A stretch of 64,000 nt of DNA from UBA7672 sp965229115. GTDB taxonomy: Bacteria; Pseudomonadota; Alphaproteobacteria; Caulobacterales; Hyphomonadaceae. This document shows, piece after piece, positions 1 to 9,130 of this stretch. The first letter of the stretch is position 1. The number at the start of each line of letters is the position of its first letter. The translations under genes were made by a program, and so were the position numbers. Location of the stretch: contig CBDDIR010000002.1 of NCBI GenBank assembly GCA_965229115.1, forward strand, positions 62,001-126,000. The letters run 5' to 3'. Under the pieces are notes generated by a model, which saw nothing but the letters and a program-made list of their open reading frames with translations, did no database searches and was not told the origin of the DNA.

Positions 1-23
1 TCGTCATCGCCCCTCCCGACCAT

Positions 24-1004
24 TCAAACCGCCCGGAAGCGATCGAATGCCGTCAAATATCTGACCGGTGGATCGGCATCCCAGCGATAGATCTCTGTCC
101 GCAGGAAATGCAGCTCCTCATCGAGCTTCTCTTCCGGCAGTTCAACCCACCAGGATTTGGGGCGGCCGTCGGAACCGTCGGACCAGCGATAGCCACGCGC
201 CTTGAGATGGTCCTTCATGTCAAAGGGGGAATTTTCAGCGTAGATGCGAACCCGCGACAGCTGGCTGGCCCGATAGAGTTCCGCAAATGGCGTCGAGGTC
301 GAATCGAGCCGTGTCTGCCCGAGTACCTCCAACAGTGCGAAACAATCGTCCACTGCGCGGTGCCCATCGTGAAAATATCCCGACTGGCCGATCAAGTACC
401 CGAGCTTGCTTCCCTCGAAACCGCGCGCCGACCAGTCGATCTCGGACACGGAGCAGGCCCATGCCTTATGGACGAAGATCGGCGAGAATGCCTCGCAGAA
501 GGGCCGGTCGAAGCCAGCATTGTGAGCAATGACTAGGTCTGCCGGCTCGATAAGGAGCTTCAGACGGGCCAAGTCGATGACTTGGCCGGCGACCATGTCG
601 TCGGTGATGCCGGTCAAGCGTGTGATTTCGGCCGAGATCGGATTCGTCGTTTGTTGAAGCCCACCATAGATGCCCGTGATGTCGCCAATCACACCCGCTT
701 CGTTGAAGGTGAAGGCGATTACGCCGATTTCGATGATTTCGTCGGAGCGATGGTTGAGGCCGGTGGTTTCGGTGTCGAGGATCACGCCGCGGCGCCGGAA
801 TTCCTGCCGTGGGTGTTCGACGATCGGCCGCGGTAGAAGCTTTCGCAGGATACGGTAATTGCCGGTCGCTTCAAGTTGACGGGCCATCGCCTCGTCATCC
901 AATCCGATGCCGTCCTGAACACCTTTTGCGACAACCTGTGGCCTAGCAACTCGCTCGGTAGCCGGCATAACAGGAGCTGCAAAGAAGTCGAGTTGCCGGG
1001 TCAT
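24..1004 (-). CDS. DnaQ-like 3'-5' exonuclease (DEDDh family)
   Basis: Predicted 326-aa 3'-5' exonuclease of the DnaQ fold. The metal-binding motifs are all present: Exo I as ILDTETTG, Exo II as AHNAGFD, and Exo III as HRAVDD (His then Asp), so it looks catalytically complete. About 70 residues without a recognised domain precede the exonuclease core and about 100 follow it. The start at 1004 (MTRQLDFF) is preferred over an upstream ATG at 1064 because the extra 20 residues look non-coding. It lies next to a recombinase/ParB module rather than polymerase genes, so a role in mobile-element or defence DNA processing is more likely than proofreading. That role is inference; the fold assignment is firm. 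Confidence 0.85.
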   Translation of the reverse strand: MTRQLDFFAAPVMPATERVARPQVVAKGVQDGIGLDDEAMARQLEATGNYRILRKLLPRPIVEHPRQEFRRRGVILDTETTGLNHRSDEIIEIGVIAFTFNEAGVIGDITGIYGGLQQTTNPISAEITRLTGITDDMVAGQVIDLARLKLLIEPADLVIAHNAGFDRPFCEAFSPIFVHKAWACSVSEIDWSARGFEGSKLGYLIGQSGYFHDGHRAVDDCFALLEVLGQTRLDSTSTPFAELYRASQLSRVRIYAENSPFDMKDHLKARGYRWSDGSDGRPKSWWVELPEEKLDEELHFLRTEIYRWDADPPVRYLTAFDRFRAV

Positions 1005-1105
1005 TGAATTCCGATCCAATTGGCTTACGGAGCGCACAATACGCATCGACGTCGGAGCAAGCAACGACTGTGCCCAGCCAGGTTTCTTTCGCCGGCAGCG
1101 TGTGG

Positions 1106-2044
1106 TTATGCCTCCGGCGCGTCGGATTGAGGGCCGATCAAATCTATCTCTGCGATCTTTTGAAACTCTCCCAGGTATTCCTGACGATGATGCGAAAGCC
1201 AGCGGCTGACGCGTCCGTTCGCAAGTAGCTTGGCGACATATCCGCGCGCCACAGTGAGGTGCAGATTGTCGATGCCATAGGTTTCCTCGACGCTTTTCAC
1301 TTGCGTCTGCAGGGCGGCCAGTTCCCGTTCCATTCGAGCAATCTGCTGACCTGATGGGGTGCCTGCAGCTGCACCTGTCACTTTTTTGGCAGTTACCAAC
1401 TGGCTGTCAGGCGTAGCGGCGCGGATCGCTCGGGCGAACATGACGGTAAAATTGTGCTGACCAATCATCAAATCCGCCGCTTCGATCTGCCGAACGGCGG
1501 ACATTTGCCGCAAGACATCGAACACCTTCATCGAGCATGGCGTATCCTTCAGCATCTCGGCCGCTTCGGGACTAATACCTTCCAGCAGCCGAAAGCGGCG
1601 AATGACGGACTCCACCTGAAGGCCCAACGCGTCGGCTATGTCAGCAGAGGAAACGCCGCGCTCGATGGCGCGCGCTATCATCCTGTGCTCCTGGATCGGC
1701 GCCAGCCGGTTGACCCGCTTGTTATAGGTATAGGTGTCGTCGTCGGTGGCGATCAGGCACTCGACCTCCGCAATGCCGAGTTGCTTGAGTGCTTCCAGCC
1801 GCAGATGTCCATCGAGCAGGAACCAGGTCCCAGTATTCTGGGTGTTGGCGATGACGACCGGCGCCTCGACCAAGCCGATCGCCTTGATCGAGCTTAGAAC
1901 CTGCGCGAACTTTCTGCTTTCGCGAGCGCCGTCCGGGAGCGACTTAAGGGAAACGATCGCGGAAATCGGAAGCGTTCTTATGTCTCGGTCGAAGGCGAGT
2001 CGGATCCGCCCATCCCCATCGTTGTTGTCCGGCCCATCATTCAT
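1106..2044 (-). CDS. ParB/RepB-like nucleotide-binding and partition protein (second copy)
   Basis: A 312-aa protein with a ParB-type N-terminal domain: the segment around GLVEAPVVIA and WFLLDGHLRLEALKQLG corresponds to the ParB core, here with DGHLR replacing the usual G(E/H)RR. A helix-turn-helix follows (SSADIADALGLQVESVIRRFRLL), then a C-terminal region like plasmid RepB proteins. It overlaps the preceding ParB-like gene by 8 nt (ATG at 2044 inside the end of the upstream gene), so the two are translationally coupled. The altered GHRR-type box suggests that CTP use or DNA sliding may differ from classical ParB. The exact role in the recombinase module is unknown. Confidence 0.8.
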   Translation of the reverse strand: MNDGPDNNDGDGRIRLAFDRDIRTLPISAIVSLKSLPDGARESRKFAQVLSSIKAIGLVEAPVVIANTQNTGTWFLLDGHLRLEALKQLGIAEVECLIATDDDTYTYNKRVNRLAPIQEHRMIARAIERGVSSADIADALGLQVESVIRRFRLLEGISPEAAEMLKDTPCSMKVFDVLRQMSAVRQIEAADLMIGQHNFTVMFARAIRAATPDSQLVTAKKVTGAAAGTPSGQQIARMERELAALQTQVKSVEETYGIDNLHLTVARGYVAKLLANGRVSRWLSHHRQEYLGEFQKIAEIDLIGPQSDAPEA

Positions 2045-2939
2045 TGCGGCCTCCGGAAATCCGTGCGGTTAGCGCCCTTGGCATGGTCGCCAGTCCCTCG
2101 GCCCGCAGCAAATTGACGAATCCTTCGTCAGCGAGCAGATCTTTCAATGCCTCAACGATGAACAGAAGCCGTGTCTGTGTGAAATCCGACTTCTTGACCA
2201 GCAGACGCTGCTTTTCTGCCTCACGCTGATAGACCTGCATCAAGTCATGTGCCGTCATCCGGCGTCCGCCGCCCTTTCTACCAAGACGCCCTGCCGGCAA
2301 ACCCTTGCCCTGCGCGCGCATGCGTATGTCGAGCATTCGCCTGACAGCGGCGAGTTTCTTTCCCCGCAGCTGACCGGCCTCGTATGCGTCGAGGAGCAGG
2401 TTCTGTGCCTCCTCCGTTTCCGCCCGAGAGATTTCCATCGCCAGCGTGATCGGGATGAGGCCTGTCTCCACAGCGGCGACGAGCCGTTCCTCTCCTTTTT
2501 CGAGAAGGGAGGCGATCATGTTGACCCATGACGAGCCGACGCCAATCTTCTCGGCAATGGCCGCGTCGGCGTATCCACGCGCTCTCAAGGCACCGATCTC
2601 GCGCATCAGGTCGATCGGCCGCGGCGTGCGTCGCGCTATATTTTCAACGAGACTCATCACAAGGCATTTGTCCTCGGCGGCCTCGATAACAACCGCCGGA
2701 ATTTCGTTCTGACCGAGCATCTGGAATGCTTCCAAACGCCCTTCGCCGCACACCAGATCATATCGCGGACCACCGGGGCCATCGTGCCGGCTCACCGTGA
2801 TGGGACGTTTGAGGCCTATGGCTTCGATATTGTTCACGATGTCGCGGTGCTGGCGCTTGTTACGGGCTCGTGGGTTGAGGACCGTGATGCGAGAAATCGG
2901 AATCATCTCGATCCGGTTCGGACGAAGGGCAGACATCAT
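2037..2939 (-). CDS. ParB/RepB-like partition protein (first copy)
   Basis: A 300-aa protein with a canonical ParB nucleotide-binding box (LVCGEGRLEAFQMLG) and the following conserved VEN segment (MSLVENIARR). Next come a helix-turn-helix (YADAAIAEKIGVGSSWVNMIASLLEKG) and a long C-terminal part of the RepB type. It starts by ATGA overlap with the stop of the serine recombinase upstream and itself overlaps the next ParB-like gene, giving a tight three-gene operon. Such recombinase plus two ParB-like sets are familiar in Rhizobiales mobile regions. What the ParB pair does for the recombinase (for example site synapsis or element maintenance) is not established from sequence. Confidence 0.85.
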   Translation of the reverse strand: MMSALRPNRIEMIPISRITVLNPRARNKRQHRDIVNNIEAIGLKRPITVSRHDGPGGPRYDLVCGEGRLEAFQMLGQNEIPAVVIEAAEDKCLVMSLVENIARRTPRPIDLMREIGALRARGYADAAIAEKIGVGSSWVNMIASLLEKGEERLVAAVETGLIPITLAMEISRAETEEAQNLLLDAYEAGQLRGKKLAAVRRMLDIRMRAQGKGLPAGRLGRKGGGRRMTAHDLMQVYQREAEKQRLLVKKSDFTQTRLLFIVEALKDLLADEGFVNLLRAEGLATMPRALTARISGGRNE

Positions 2940-4510
2940 GCGGCCTCTGGCAAGGGAACGGGTGTTGCGATTTGATAGAGAAGCTCAAGGTCGTCGAAAC
3001 GATAAGCATCGAGATGAAGAGCGTTGTCCTCCGACAGCCGCAACTTCTCGGAAAAAACGTCGATCCGCGGGAACAGATAATAGTCGAAGGGCGCCCGGTT
3101 AGCCGCATCCATGCGCACCACAACCGTGATGTCGGGACCGAGAGACGTATCAAAACGGAGTTTCCAGCGCAAAAGTCCTGTCGATGTCTGAAGGCAACGA
3201 GCAATGACCACCGACAGCGTGAATTCCTGATTGACGATCACCCGATCGGTTTGCAGATCCTGCAAGGCGTCGCTGCCGGTGGCCCGCAATCTTTCCAGAA
3301 CTTCACCGACCACATCGGGATGGAGTTTGCGGAGCTCGCGGTTGGTTTCGACATAGCGGTAGTCCCGATCGGGGGTGAAGCCGACGAGACGATAGGCTCG
3401 AAGCAGGCTCCCGAAGCGCGCACTATAGGCGCTGCTGGACGGCATGCCGTCACATTCATCAATGACGATGCCGGAGAGCAACCCCTTTTGCCGGAAGAGG
3501 TCTCGCAATGACTGCAACATCTCTTCATCGCTCAGGCGGAACGAGCGCGCGTTGATGATTGTTCTTGCCGCCTCGAAAAGCTCGCGCGCGACGACAGGCT
3601 CAAAAGCTCCCTCCGCCCTGATCCACATGTCGGGATCGTTCCGGACACGCTTTTTCTTCAGCTTGAACGAGCGGCGGTTCCAGACATTGTCGCCGGCATA
3701 TTTCTCGTTGATCAGGACCTGGTGGACAGTTCCTCTCGTCCATGGACGGCCAAGGTCGGTCAGGATACCTCGGGCATTGAGATCGGCTGCAATCTGGCTC
3801 TCAGTTTTTCCATGGTGGACAAAGGCCCGGTAGACCTCGCGGACCAGGTTTACCTCCTCGACCGGCCCAGGTGTCAGAATGACGCGATCAGTCTGAATGC
3901 TCTTGTGCTCGCCGCGCTGCAGGACCGCTTTGACAGCGCCGTGTTCATCGATGAGGGTACGTCGCAGACCGAAGCCAGCAGGCCCGCCTTGGCGAAAACC
4001 CTTTTCGATCAACCTGCCCTGTCCGGCGAAGACCTTCGTCGATAGCTCGCGGCTGTATTCGCCGGCCATCGCCCGTTTCACACCCTTGACGATCGTCGAC
4101 ACCGGGCTGCCGTCGTTTTCGAACTGCTCGGCGCAATATTGGACCGCGATACCGGCGCGCCGGCAAATATATTCGTAATAGGCGCTTTCGTCAGCATCCT
4201 GAAACCGTCCCCATCGGCTGACGTCGTAGACAAGAACGATGGTGAAGTCGGTGCCGCCGGCCTGCACATCCTCGATCAGTTGGCGGAGCGCGTCACGCCC
4301 CTCTATCTTGAGGCCACTCTTTCCTGCATCGGCGTAGGTTCTAACGATCTCGATTCCACGAGCTTCCGCATACTGGCGGATCGCGTCGGCTTGGTTTTCT
4401 GTCGAATATTTTTGATGATCGGTCGACATGCGGACGTATTCGGCAGCGCGAACAGGACGCGCCGGCTGCGCTGACGATAGTTCTCTGTCGTAGGTTCCCC
4501 GGTTCGCCAC
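2936..4510 (-). CDS. Large serine site-specific recombinase
   Basis: A 524-aa large serine recombinase. The resolvase catalytic domain occupies about residues 20-170, with the nucleophile in YVRMSTDHQ, the arginine-containing segment YDVSRWGR, and the helix leading to the recombinase domain (MAGEYSRELSTKVFAG). A Recombinase domain with the usual ARGI...W....V..IL-type segment (LNARGILTDLGRPWTRGTVHQVL) follows, then NEKYAGDNVWNRRSF. No obvious cysteine-rich zinc ribbon is seen. The GTG at 4510 is chosen over the more upstream start at 4603 because an AAAGGG ribosome site sits 6 nt before it and the extension is low complexity. It probably mobilises or inverts the neighbouring DNA; no attachment sites were identified. 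Confidence 0.9.
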   Translation of the reverse strand: MANRGTYDRELSSAQPARPVRAAEYVRMSTDHQKYSTENQADAIRQYAEARGIEIVRTYADAGKSGLKIEGRDALRQLIEDVQAGGTDFTIVLVYDVSRWGRFQDADESAYYEYICRRAGIAVQYCAEQFENDGSPVSTIVKGVKRAMAGEYSRELSTKVFAGQGRLIEKGFRQGGPAGFGLRRTLIDEHGAVKAVLQRGEHKSIQTDRVILTPGPVEEVNLVREVYRAFVHHGKTESQIAADLNARGILTDLGRPWTRGTVHQVLINEKYAGDNVWNRRSFKLKKKRVRNDPDMWIRAEGAFEPVVARELFEAARTIINARSFRLSDEEMLQSLRDLFRQKGLLSGIVIDECDGMPSSSAYSARFGSLLRAYRLVGFTPDRDYRYVETNRELRKLHPDVVGEVLERLRATGSDALQDLQTDRVIVNQEFTLSVVIARCLQTSTGLLRWKLRFDTSLGPDITVVVRMDAANRAPFDYYLFPRIDVFSEKLRLSEDNALHLDAYRFDDLELLYQIATPVPLPEAA

Positions 4511-4627
4511 GCTTCGCCCTTTCCTCGTTCCTGCCGGATCGGTCCGGGCAACTGACCGCCCCAGCGCACGACAACATCCCTGCCGCCTCCCGCGATATTG
4601 CAAGCTTAGCGGACGAAGGAGCGGAAG

Positions 4628-5257
4628 ATGTTGCCGAAAACGGGCAGGAAGCTGCCGGTGTGGAAGGGGGTTCTAGGCGGGCGTGACTTGTTGGCCCAGA
4701 CCATCGCCGATCTGTTGCGCAAGGAGCATGGCGACACCCATCGGGCGATCAAACAACTGATGAACCAGACAAACGCGAGCGAGCGGACGGTCAAGCACTG
4801 GCTGTCGGCACAACATGCTCCGGACACATTGTTTTTCTTACGCCTTATGGTCTCCTCCCCCGTCATCCGCGCCTTTGTTCTGGGGCTGATCGAGGGCCCG
4901 GCTTCCAATCCATTGTCGTCGGCACGCGATCGTCCTGTCCGTGCCGCTGCGCGGGAAGCCTATGCTGCCGGAGAAGCGGCCTTCAGCGCGCTAACAAAGG
5001 ATGTACGGGAAAGTGGCCCTGAAAATGACCCTGATCGTGACCCTAAACATGACCCTGAACCCGTGGAGCTCAATGAACGTCAGCACTGGTTTCTTGAGCG
5101 TATCGTTGACGGCGACCGCTACGGCGCCAAGGAGATAATGGCCATCTGGGAGGTCAGCCTGAAAACCGCGCGACGGGATATACGCGGCCTCCAACTCGCC
5201 GGATTACTGGCATATGTCGGTTCACGTCGAAGAGGTAGATATCGCTCTGTCCGTTGA
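4628..5257 (+). CDS. Helix-turn-helix protein with tandem-repeat linker
   Basis: A 209-aa protein, not assigned to a named family. The N-terminal 80 residues look helical with a possible HTH (HGDTHRAIKQLMNQTNASERTVKHWLS). The C-terminal 60 residues (ERQHWFLERIVDGDRYGAKEIMAIWEVSLKTARRDIRGLQ...) look like a winged helix of the Fic-associated type. Between them lies an acidic/basic linker encoded by a 12-nt tandem repeat. A GGAG ribosome site precedes the ATG. It is divergent from the recombinase operon and 168 nt upstream of a methyltransferase gene, so it may regulate one of them. That is inference from position only. Confidence 0.6.
   Translation: MLPKTGRKLPVWKGVLGGRDLLAQTIADLLRKEHGDTHRAIKQLMNQTNASERTVKHWLSAQHAPDTLFFLRLMVSSPVIRAFVLGLIEGPASNPLSSARDRPVRAAAREAYAAGEAAFSALTKDVRESGPENDPDRDPKHDPEPVELNERQHWFLERIVDGDRYGAKEIMAIWEVSLKTARRDIRGLQLAGLLAYVGSRRRGRYRSVR
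5014..5061 (+). repeat. Four imperfect 12-nt tandem repeats inside the HTH gene
   Basis: Four in-phase 12-nt units follow one another: TGGCCCTGAAAA, TGACCCTGATCG, TGACCCTAAACA and TGACCCTGAACC. They encode a four-residue periodic linker with a recurrent Asp-Pro (DP) step. As multiples of three they can expand or contract without changing the frame. Confidence 0.8.
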
Positions 5258-5424
5258 GGCTTCGCGATCGATGCTGAGCGCATTGGAAGGTCTTTAATGA
5301 ATTCAAACCTGGGATAAGCCTGCTGCCAACTGATAGCTGTTGATAAATCGGCAATGTTCTACTTTTGTTCAGGCATAACGGTATCTCACGACCCTCGAAC
5401 CGCCTAGGTTGGCACGATTCAGTC

Positions 5425-7155
5425 ATGGAGGCTTATTCGTTGCGGCTATTGAAAAGCTACGCTCCCCAATTTCCCGGCTTCGACCCTCTCGAAGCTGCGG
5501 TGGCCCAGTTGGCAAACGCGGGCATCGAGGAGCGCGGCGCCATCTTCACCCGCCGTGAGGTCGTTGACTTCATTCTTGACCTGTCCGGTTACACGATCGA
5601 CCGGCCGCTGCACACTTTCCGTGTGTTGGAACCATCGTTTGGCGACGGCGATTTCCTGTTACCAATTATTGACCGCTTGCTGACATCTTTCCGCGAACAC
5701 GCCGCTGAACAGGATGTCGTCGTGGGCCTGAGAGCAGCGTTGCGTGGCGTGGAACTGCATCGTGTCACATTTGAGATGACCAAGGACCGCGTCATCGATT
5801 TGCTGTCCCAACGAGGAGTGCCTGAGCTGGCAGCACGAAGTCTCGCTGAGGCATGGCTCTCACAGGGTGATTTCCTTCTAGAGGATTTTGATGCGGCCTT
5901 TACGCATGTCCTTGGCAATCCGCCCTACGTGCGGCAGGAACTGATTCCCGACGAGCTCATGGCGGAATATCGTCGTCGCTACGCCACGATCTACGATCGA
6001 GCCGATATCTACGTACCCTTCATCGAGCATTCCCTGAAGCTCCTGGCACCCGGTGGTGCCCTTGGGTTCATCTGCGCCGATCGTTGGATGAAAAACCGCT
6101 ACGGCACTCCGTTGCGCAAGATGATCGCCGATCACTACCACCTCAGGGTGTACGTGGATATGATGGATACGCCAGCATTTCATACGGAGGTAAGTGCCTA
6201 CCCGGCGATTTTCATCATCGGTAATGAGCATGGAAAAGCGACGCGTCTGTATCACCGACCCGAAATTTCGCGACCATTTCTAACGTCATTGGCAACTGCC
6301 CTTACAACTCCCGAGACTCCTGTTTTTTCTGGAGTTAGGGAAATACAGGCGTTGGCGCGAGGCGCCGAGCCGTGGGTGTTGGAATCCTTTGACCAACTGG
6401 CCGTTGTGCGCCGACTTGAGGCGTTGTTTCCGACATTGGAAGAAGCCGGTTGCAAGGTCGGTATCGGCGTCGCGACCGGCGCAGACAAGGTTTTCACCGG
6501 CGCGTTCGATAAGCTTGACGTGGAAGACGACCGCAAGCTGCCGATGGCCATGGCGAAGGACATCCATTCAGGCCGGGTTGAATGGCACGGCAACGGCGTC
6601 ATCAATCCCTTTGATGACAATGGCGGGCTTGTGCCACTTGAACGATATCCCCGCCTTGCCCGCTATTTTGAAAAGCATGGCGCGGAGATCAAGAGTCGCC
6701 ATGTGTCGAAGAAGAATCCGATTAGCTGGTACCGAACGATCGACCGGATTTATCCGGATCTGACTCACAAGCCAAAGCTGCTGATCCCGGACATCAAGAG
6801 CGAAGCGAATATTGTTTATGAGCGTGGGAAGCTCTATCCGCATCACAACCTTTACTATATTACATCCGACGACTGGGACATCCAGGCGCTACAGGCTGTT
6901 TTGCTGTCAGGAATTGCCCGTTTGTTCGTCGCCATTTACTCGACGAAGATGCGGGGTGGTTATTTGCGATTCCAGGCACAGTACCTGCGCCGGATCCGCG
7001 TGCCGCACTGGAGGGATGTTCCACTGGAGGTTCGGGAGGAGCTGATCAGTGCTGCGGAGGCGCTGGACATTCAGCGGTGCAATGAAGCGGTCTGTCACCT
7101 CTACCAGCTGAGTGCAGGAGAGCGGCAGGCCATGGGGGGAAATGGGACTTTTTGA
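5425..7155 (+). CDS. N6-adenine DNA methyltransferase of a PaeR7I/XhoI-type R-M system
   Basis: A 576-aa DNA adenine methyltransferase. The SAM-binding motif I is seen as VLEPSFGDGDF, and the catalytic motif IV as LGNPPY. The C-terminal half forms the target-recognition part (e.g. the LIPDIKSEANIVYERGKLYPHHNLY region), a layout typical of stand-alone type II gamma-class enzymes. The next gene overlaps or abuts its stop and encodes a PaeR7I-like nuclease, which points to protection of CTCGAG sites. The ATG at 5425 is preferred over a TTG at 5365 because conservation-like sequence begins there. No frame disruption is seen, so the methylase is probably active. Specificity is inferred from the partner nuclease. 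Confidence 0.9.
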   Translation: MEAYSLRLLKSYAPQFPGFDPLEAAVAQLANAGIEERGAIFTRREVVDFILDLSGYTIDRPLHTFRVLEPSFGDGDFLLPIIDRLLTSFREHAAEQDVVVGLRAALRGVELHRVTFEMTKDRVIDLLSQRGVPELAARSLAEAWLSQGDFLLEDFDAAFTHVLGNPPYVRQELIPDELMAEYRRRYATIYDRADIYVPFIEHSLKLLAPGGALGFICADRWMKNRYGTPLRKMIADHYHLRVYVDMMDTPAFHTEVSAYPAIFIIGNEHGKATRLYHRPEISRPFLTSLATALTTPETPVFSGVREIQALARGAEPWVLESFDQLAVVRRLEALFPTLEEAGCKVGIGVATGADKVFTGAFDKLDVEDDRKLPMAMAKDIHSGRVEWHGNGVINPFDDNGGLVPLERYPRLARYFEKHGAEIKSRHVSKKNPISWYRTIDRIYPDLTHKPKLLIPDIKSEANIVYERGKLYPHHNLYYITSDDWDIQALQAVLLSGIARLFVAIYSTKMRGGYLRFQAQYLRRIRVPHWRDVPLEVREELISAAEALDIQRCNEAVCHLYQLSAGERQAMGGNGTF

Positions 7156-7157
7156 GA

Positions 7158-7895
7158 ATGGCGCTTGATTTAGTTGATTACGAAAAGAAGGCCCTTGAGG
7201 CTACGATGGCATTCTGGGGCAATCGGGAGAAGGCACGGCAAAAGCAGATCGAGGCCGGACGCGCTGACCAGGGCGAGCGCGCGGGAGTTACCGCTGGCAA
7301 AAACATGGATGGCTTCCTCGCCTTGCTCATCGATATCGTGGAGGCGAACGGGCTGACGAACGCCACCATTCATCAACAGCGCGCCGTTCTGACGTTGCCT
7401 GGCTACTTCCGGCCGACCAAGTTGTGGGACGTTCTGGTGGTGCAGGACAAACGACTTGTCGCGGCGATCGAGCTCAAGAGCCAGGTGGGGCCATCTTTTG
7501 GCAACAACTTCAATAACCGCACGGAAGAGGCGATTGGCACGGCGCACGACCTTTGGACGGCCTATCGCGAAGGCGCGTTCGGCAAACATCCACGACCGTT
7601 TGTCGGATGGATGATGATGGTGGAAGACGCGCCGGAATCACGCCGCCCGGTAACCGATCGCTCGCCGCACTTCCCTGTCTTCAAGGAATTTCAAGGTGCG
7701 TCTTATCTCAAGCGCTACGATGTTCTCTGCCAGCGCCTTGTTCAGGAACAGCTCTACGGCGCAGCTGCTCTGTTGACGTCGCCACGGACAGCTGCGGCGA
7801 CGGGCGAGTTCCATGAAATGTCCGAGCTTACGAGCCTCAAGACGTTCGTGACGACTCTCGCTGGACACGTGGCGGCAGTCGCCGCTCAAGGCTAA
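7158..7895 (+). CDS. PaeR7I-family type II restriction endonuclease
   Basis: A 245-aa restriction endonuclease recognisable as the PaeR7I/XhoI family, expected to cut CTCGAG. The PD-(D/E)XK centre is visible as WDVLVV followed by AAIELKSQ (Asp, then Glu-x-Lys), and is followed by the family-typical NNFNNRTEEAIGTAHDL segment. Length agrees with PaeR7I (about 246 aa). It starts at ATG 7158, with an alternative TTG at 7152 overlapping the methylase stop, so the pair is co-transcribed and probably translationally coupled with the methylase made first. No controller (C) protein gene lies between them. Confidence 0.9.
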   Translation: MALDLVDYEKKALEATMAFWGNREKARQKQIEAGRADQGERAGVTAGKNMDGFLALLIDIVEANGLTNATIHQQRAVLTLPGYFRPTKLWDVLVVQDKRLVAAIELKSQVGPSFGNNFNNRTEEAIGTAHDLWTAYREGAFGKHPRPFVGWMMMVEDAPESRRPVTDRSPHFPVFKEFQGASYLKRYDVLCQRLVQEQLYGAAALLTSPRTAAATGEFHEMSELTSLKTFVTTLAGHVAAVAAQG

Positions 7896-8099
7896 GTTCG
7901 GAATGTAGTTGATGGCTGAAGTTTCAGAGGATAGTCTCAATCGATATTAAAGAGATTGCCGACGTCTCCCCTTGTCCGTCGCCTCGAAAGGAACCGAACG
8001 CGCAGCTCGTTAATACATTAGTCACACCGCACCGAACCTTATCTAATAAAATGAAGGCCTTAAGTCGGTCCAGTTCGATGCGGTCCCCTCTGCGACCGA

Positions 8100-9122
8100 T
8101 CAGGCCTTCTTGACGTCTACGGACACTTTCACAACATTATAAAGGGATACGTTTCCACCCGCAGCCTTGCCCGGATCAAACAATGCTAAGTTAAACCCCT
8201 CACTGACCGAGCTACGGTAAATGACGCCGTCGAATCCGCTCCTTTTTATGAATTCGCAAAGGTATTGGCTGGGTATGTAATCGATTGCCGCGCCCTGAGG
8301 AAGAACTGGCCGCGTTAGCTCCTCGCCGAGACGCTCCAGGAAAGGAAGATCAGCTCTAAGCTGGCCGATCTCGCTTGCATCGGAAAGGATAAAAGGAGAC
8401 ACCAGCTTGCGAGGGTGTCGCAAGTCAACTGCTCGTATGTTCGGAACAAAAAATTCTGCGACGCACGCTACCTCGCCTGTATGAGGACGCACTTCCGAAG
8501 CTGCCGTATCTGGCAGTGATCCGAGATAGAGATACGGAATGCCAGCAGGGTTCGCTCTGCCATGCGAGGTCCTTCTCTTGGGAGGCGGTCCCATTTTGTC
8601 TATCGTGAAAGTCTCGTCATCTGTCCGGATGCGTGCTCTAAACCATTGCTCCGGCAATTCGGGAGCCAGCAATAAATCGAGCAGTTGACGAAGCCGGGCC
8701 TCATCAATGGTGACGTCTAGAAACCAACGATTCCTATACATCATCTCATCGCGCAACGTCTCCCACTTAGCCAGGCCCTCGCTCACATAGCTCGAAGACG
8801 GAACAAAACGGTGGCGCACGACATCGCCGTTGTCGAGGATCTCGCCAAGCAGCTCTTTCGCATGGGCTAAGTCCATGGTGTGATGGGTAAAAAGCTCCCA
8901 GTCTTCCTTCATCCACTCGACAAGCGACTTTCCATTTTCTCGCGGCTCGTAGACGTTTACTAAGAGTTCGAACCAGGGCGAAAGCTGATTTGGCTCGACC
9001 AACAGAACGTCATCAGTTCCGCAGAAACTGCACTTTCCCTTGGCTGGGTTCAACGTAGGAAAAATGTCATCGCGAAGACCACGATCGTCAAAGCACTCCG
9101 GGCAGCAGTATCTCTTCTCCAT
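8100..9122 (-). CDS. RES-domain protein with N-terminal zinc ribbon and HEPN-like region
   Basis: A 340-aa protein. It opens with a probable zinc ribbon (CPEC near residue 7-10 and CSFC near 31-34). A helical region resembling the N-terminal domain often fused to RES follows, then a RES domain over about residues 155-330. The three name-giving residues can be picked out: Arg in WFRARIR, Glu in AASEVRP, and Ser in YRSSVSEGFN. Characterised RES toxins degrade NAD+ by phosphorolysis or hydrolysis. Here it lies in an operon with beta- and sce7726-type proteins rather than a Xre/MbcA antitoxin, so it is more likely the effector of a defence system than a simple toxin. That assignment is inference. 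Confidence 0.85.
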   Translation of the reverse strand: MEKRYCCPECFDDRGLRDDIFPTLNPAKGKCSFCGTDDVLLVEPNQLSPWFELLVNVYEPRENGKSLVEWMKEDWELFTHHTMDLAHAKELLGEILDNGDVVRHRFVPSSSYVSEGLAKWETLRDEMMYRNRWFLDVTIDEARLRQLLDLLLAPELPEQWFRARIRTDDETFTIDKMGPPPKRRTSHGRANPAGIPYLYLGSLPDTAASEVRPHTGEVACVAEFFVPNIRAVDLRHPRKLVSPFILSDASEIGQLRADLPFLERLGEELTRPVLPQGAAIDYIPSQYLCEFIKRSGFDGVIYRSSVSEGFNLALFDPGKAAGGNVSLYNVVKVSVDVKKA

Positions 9123-9130
9123 GGTCAGGC

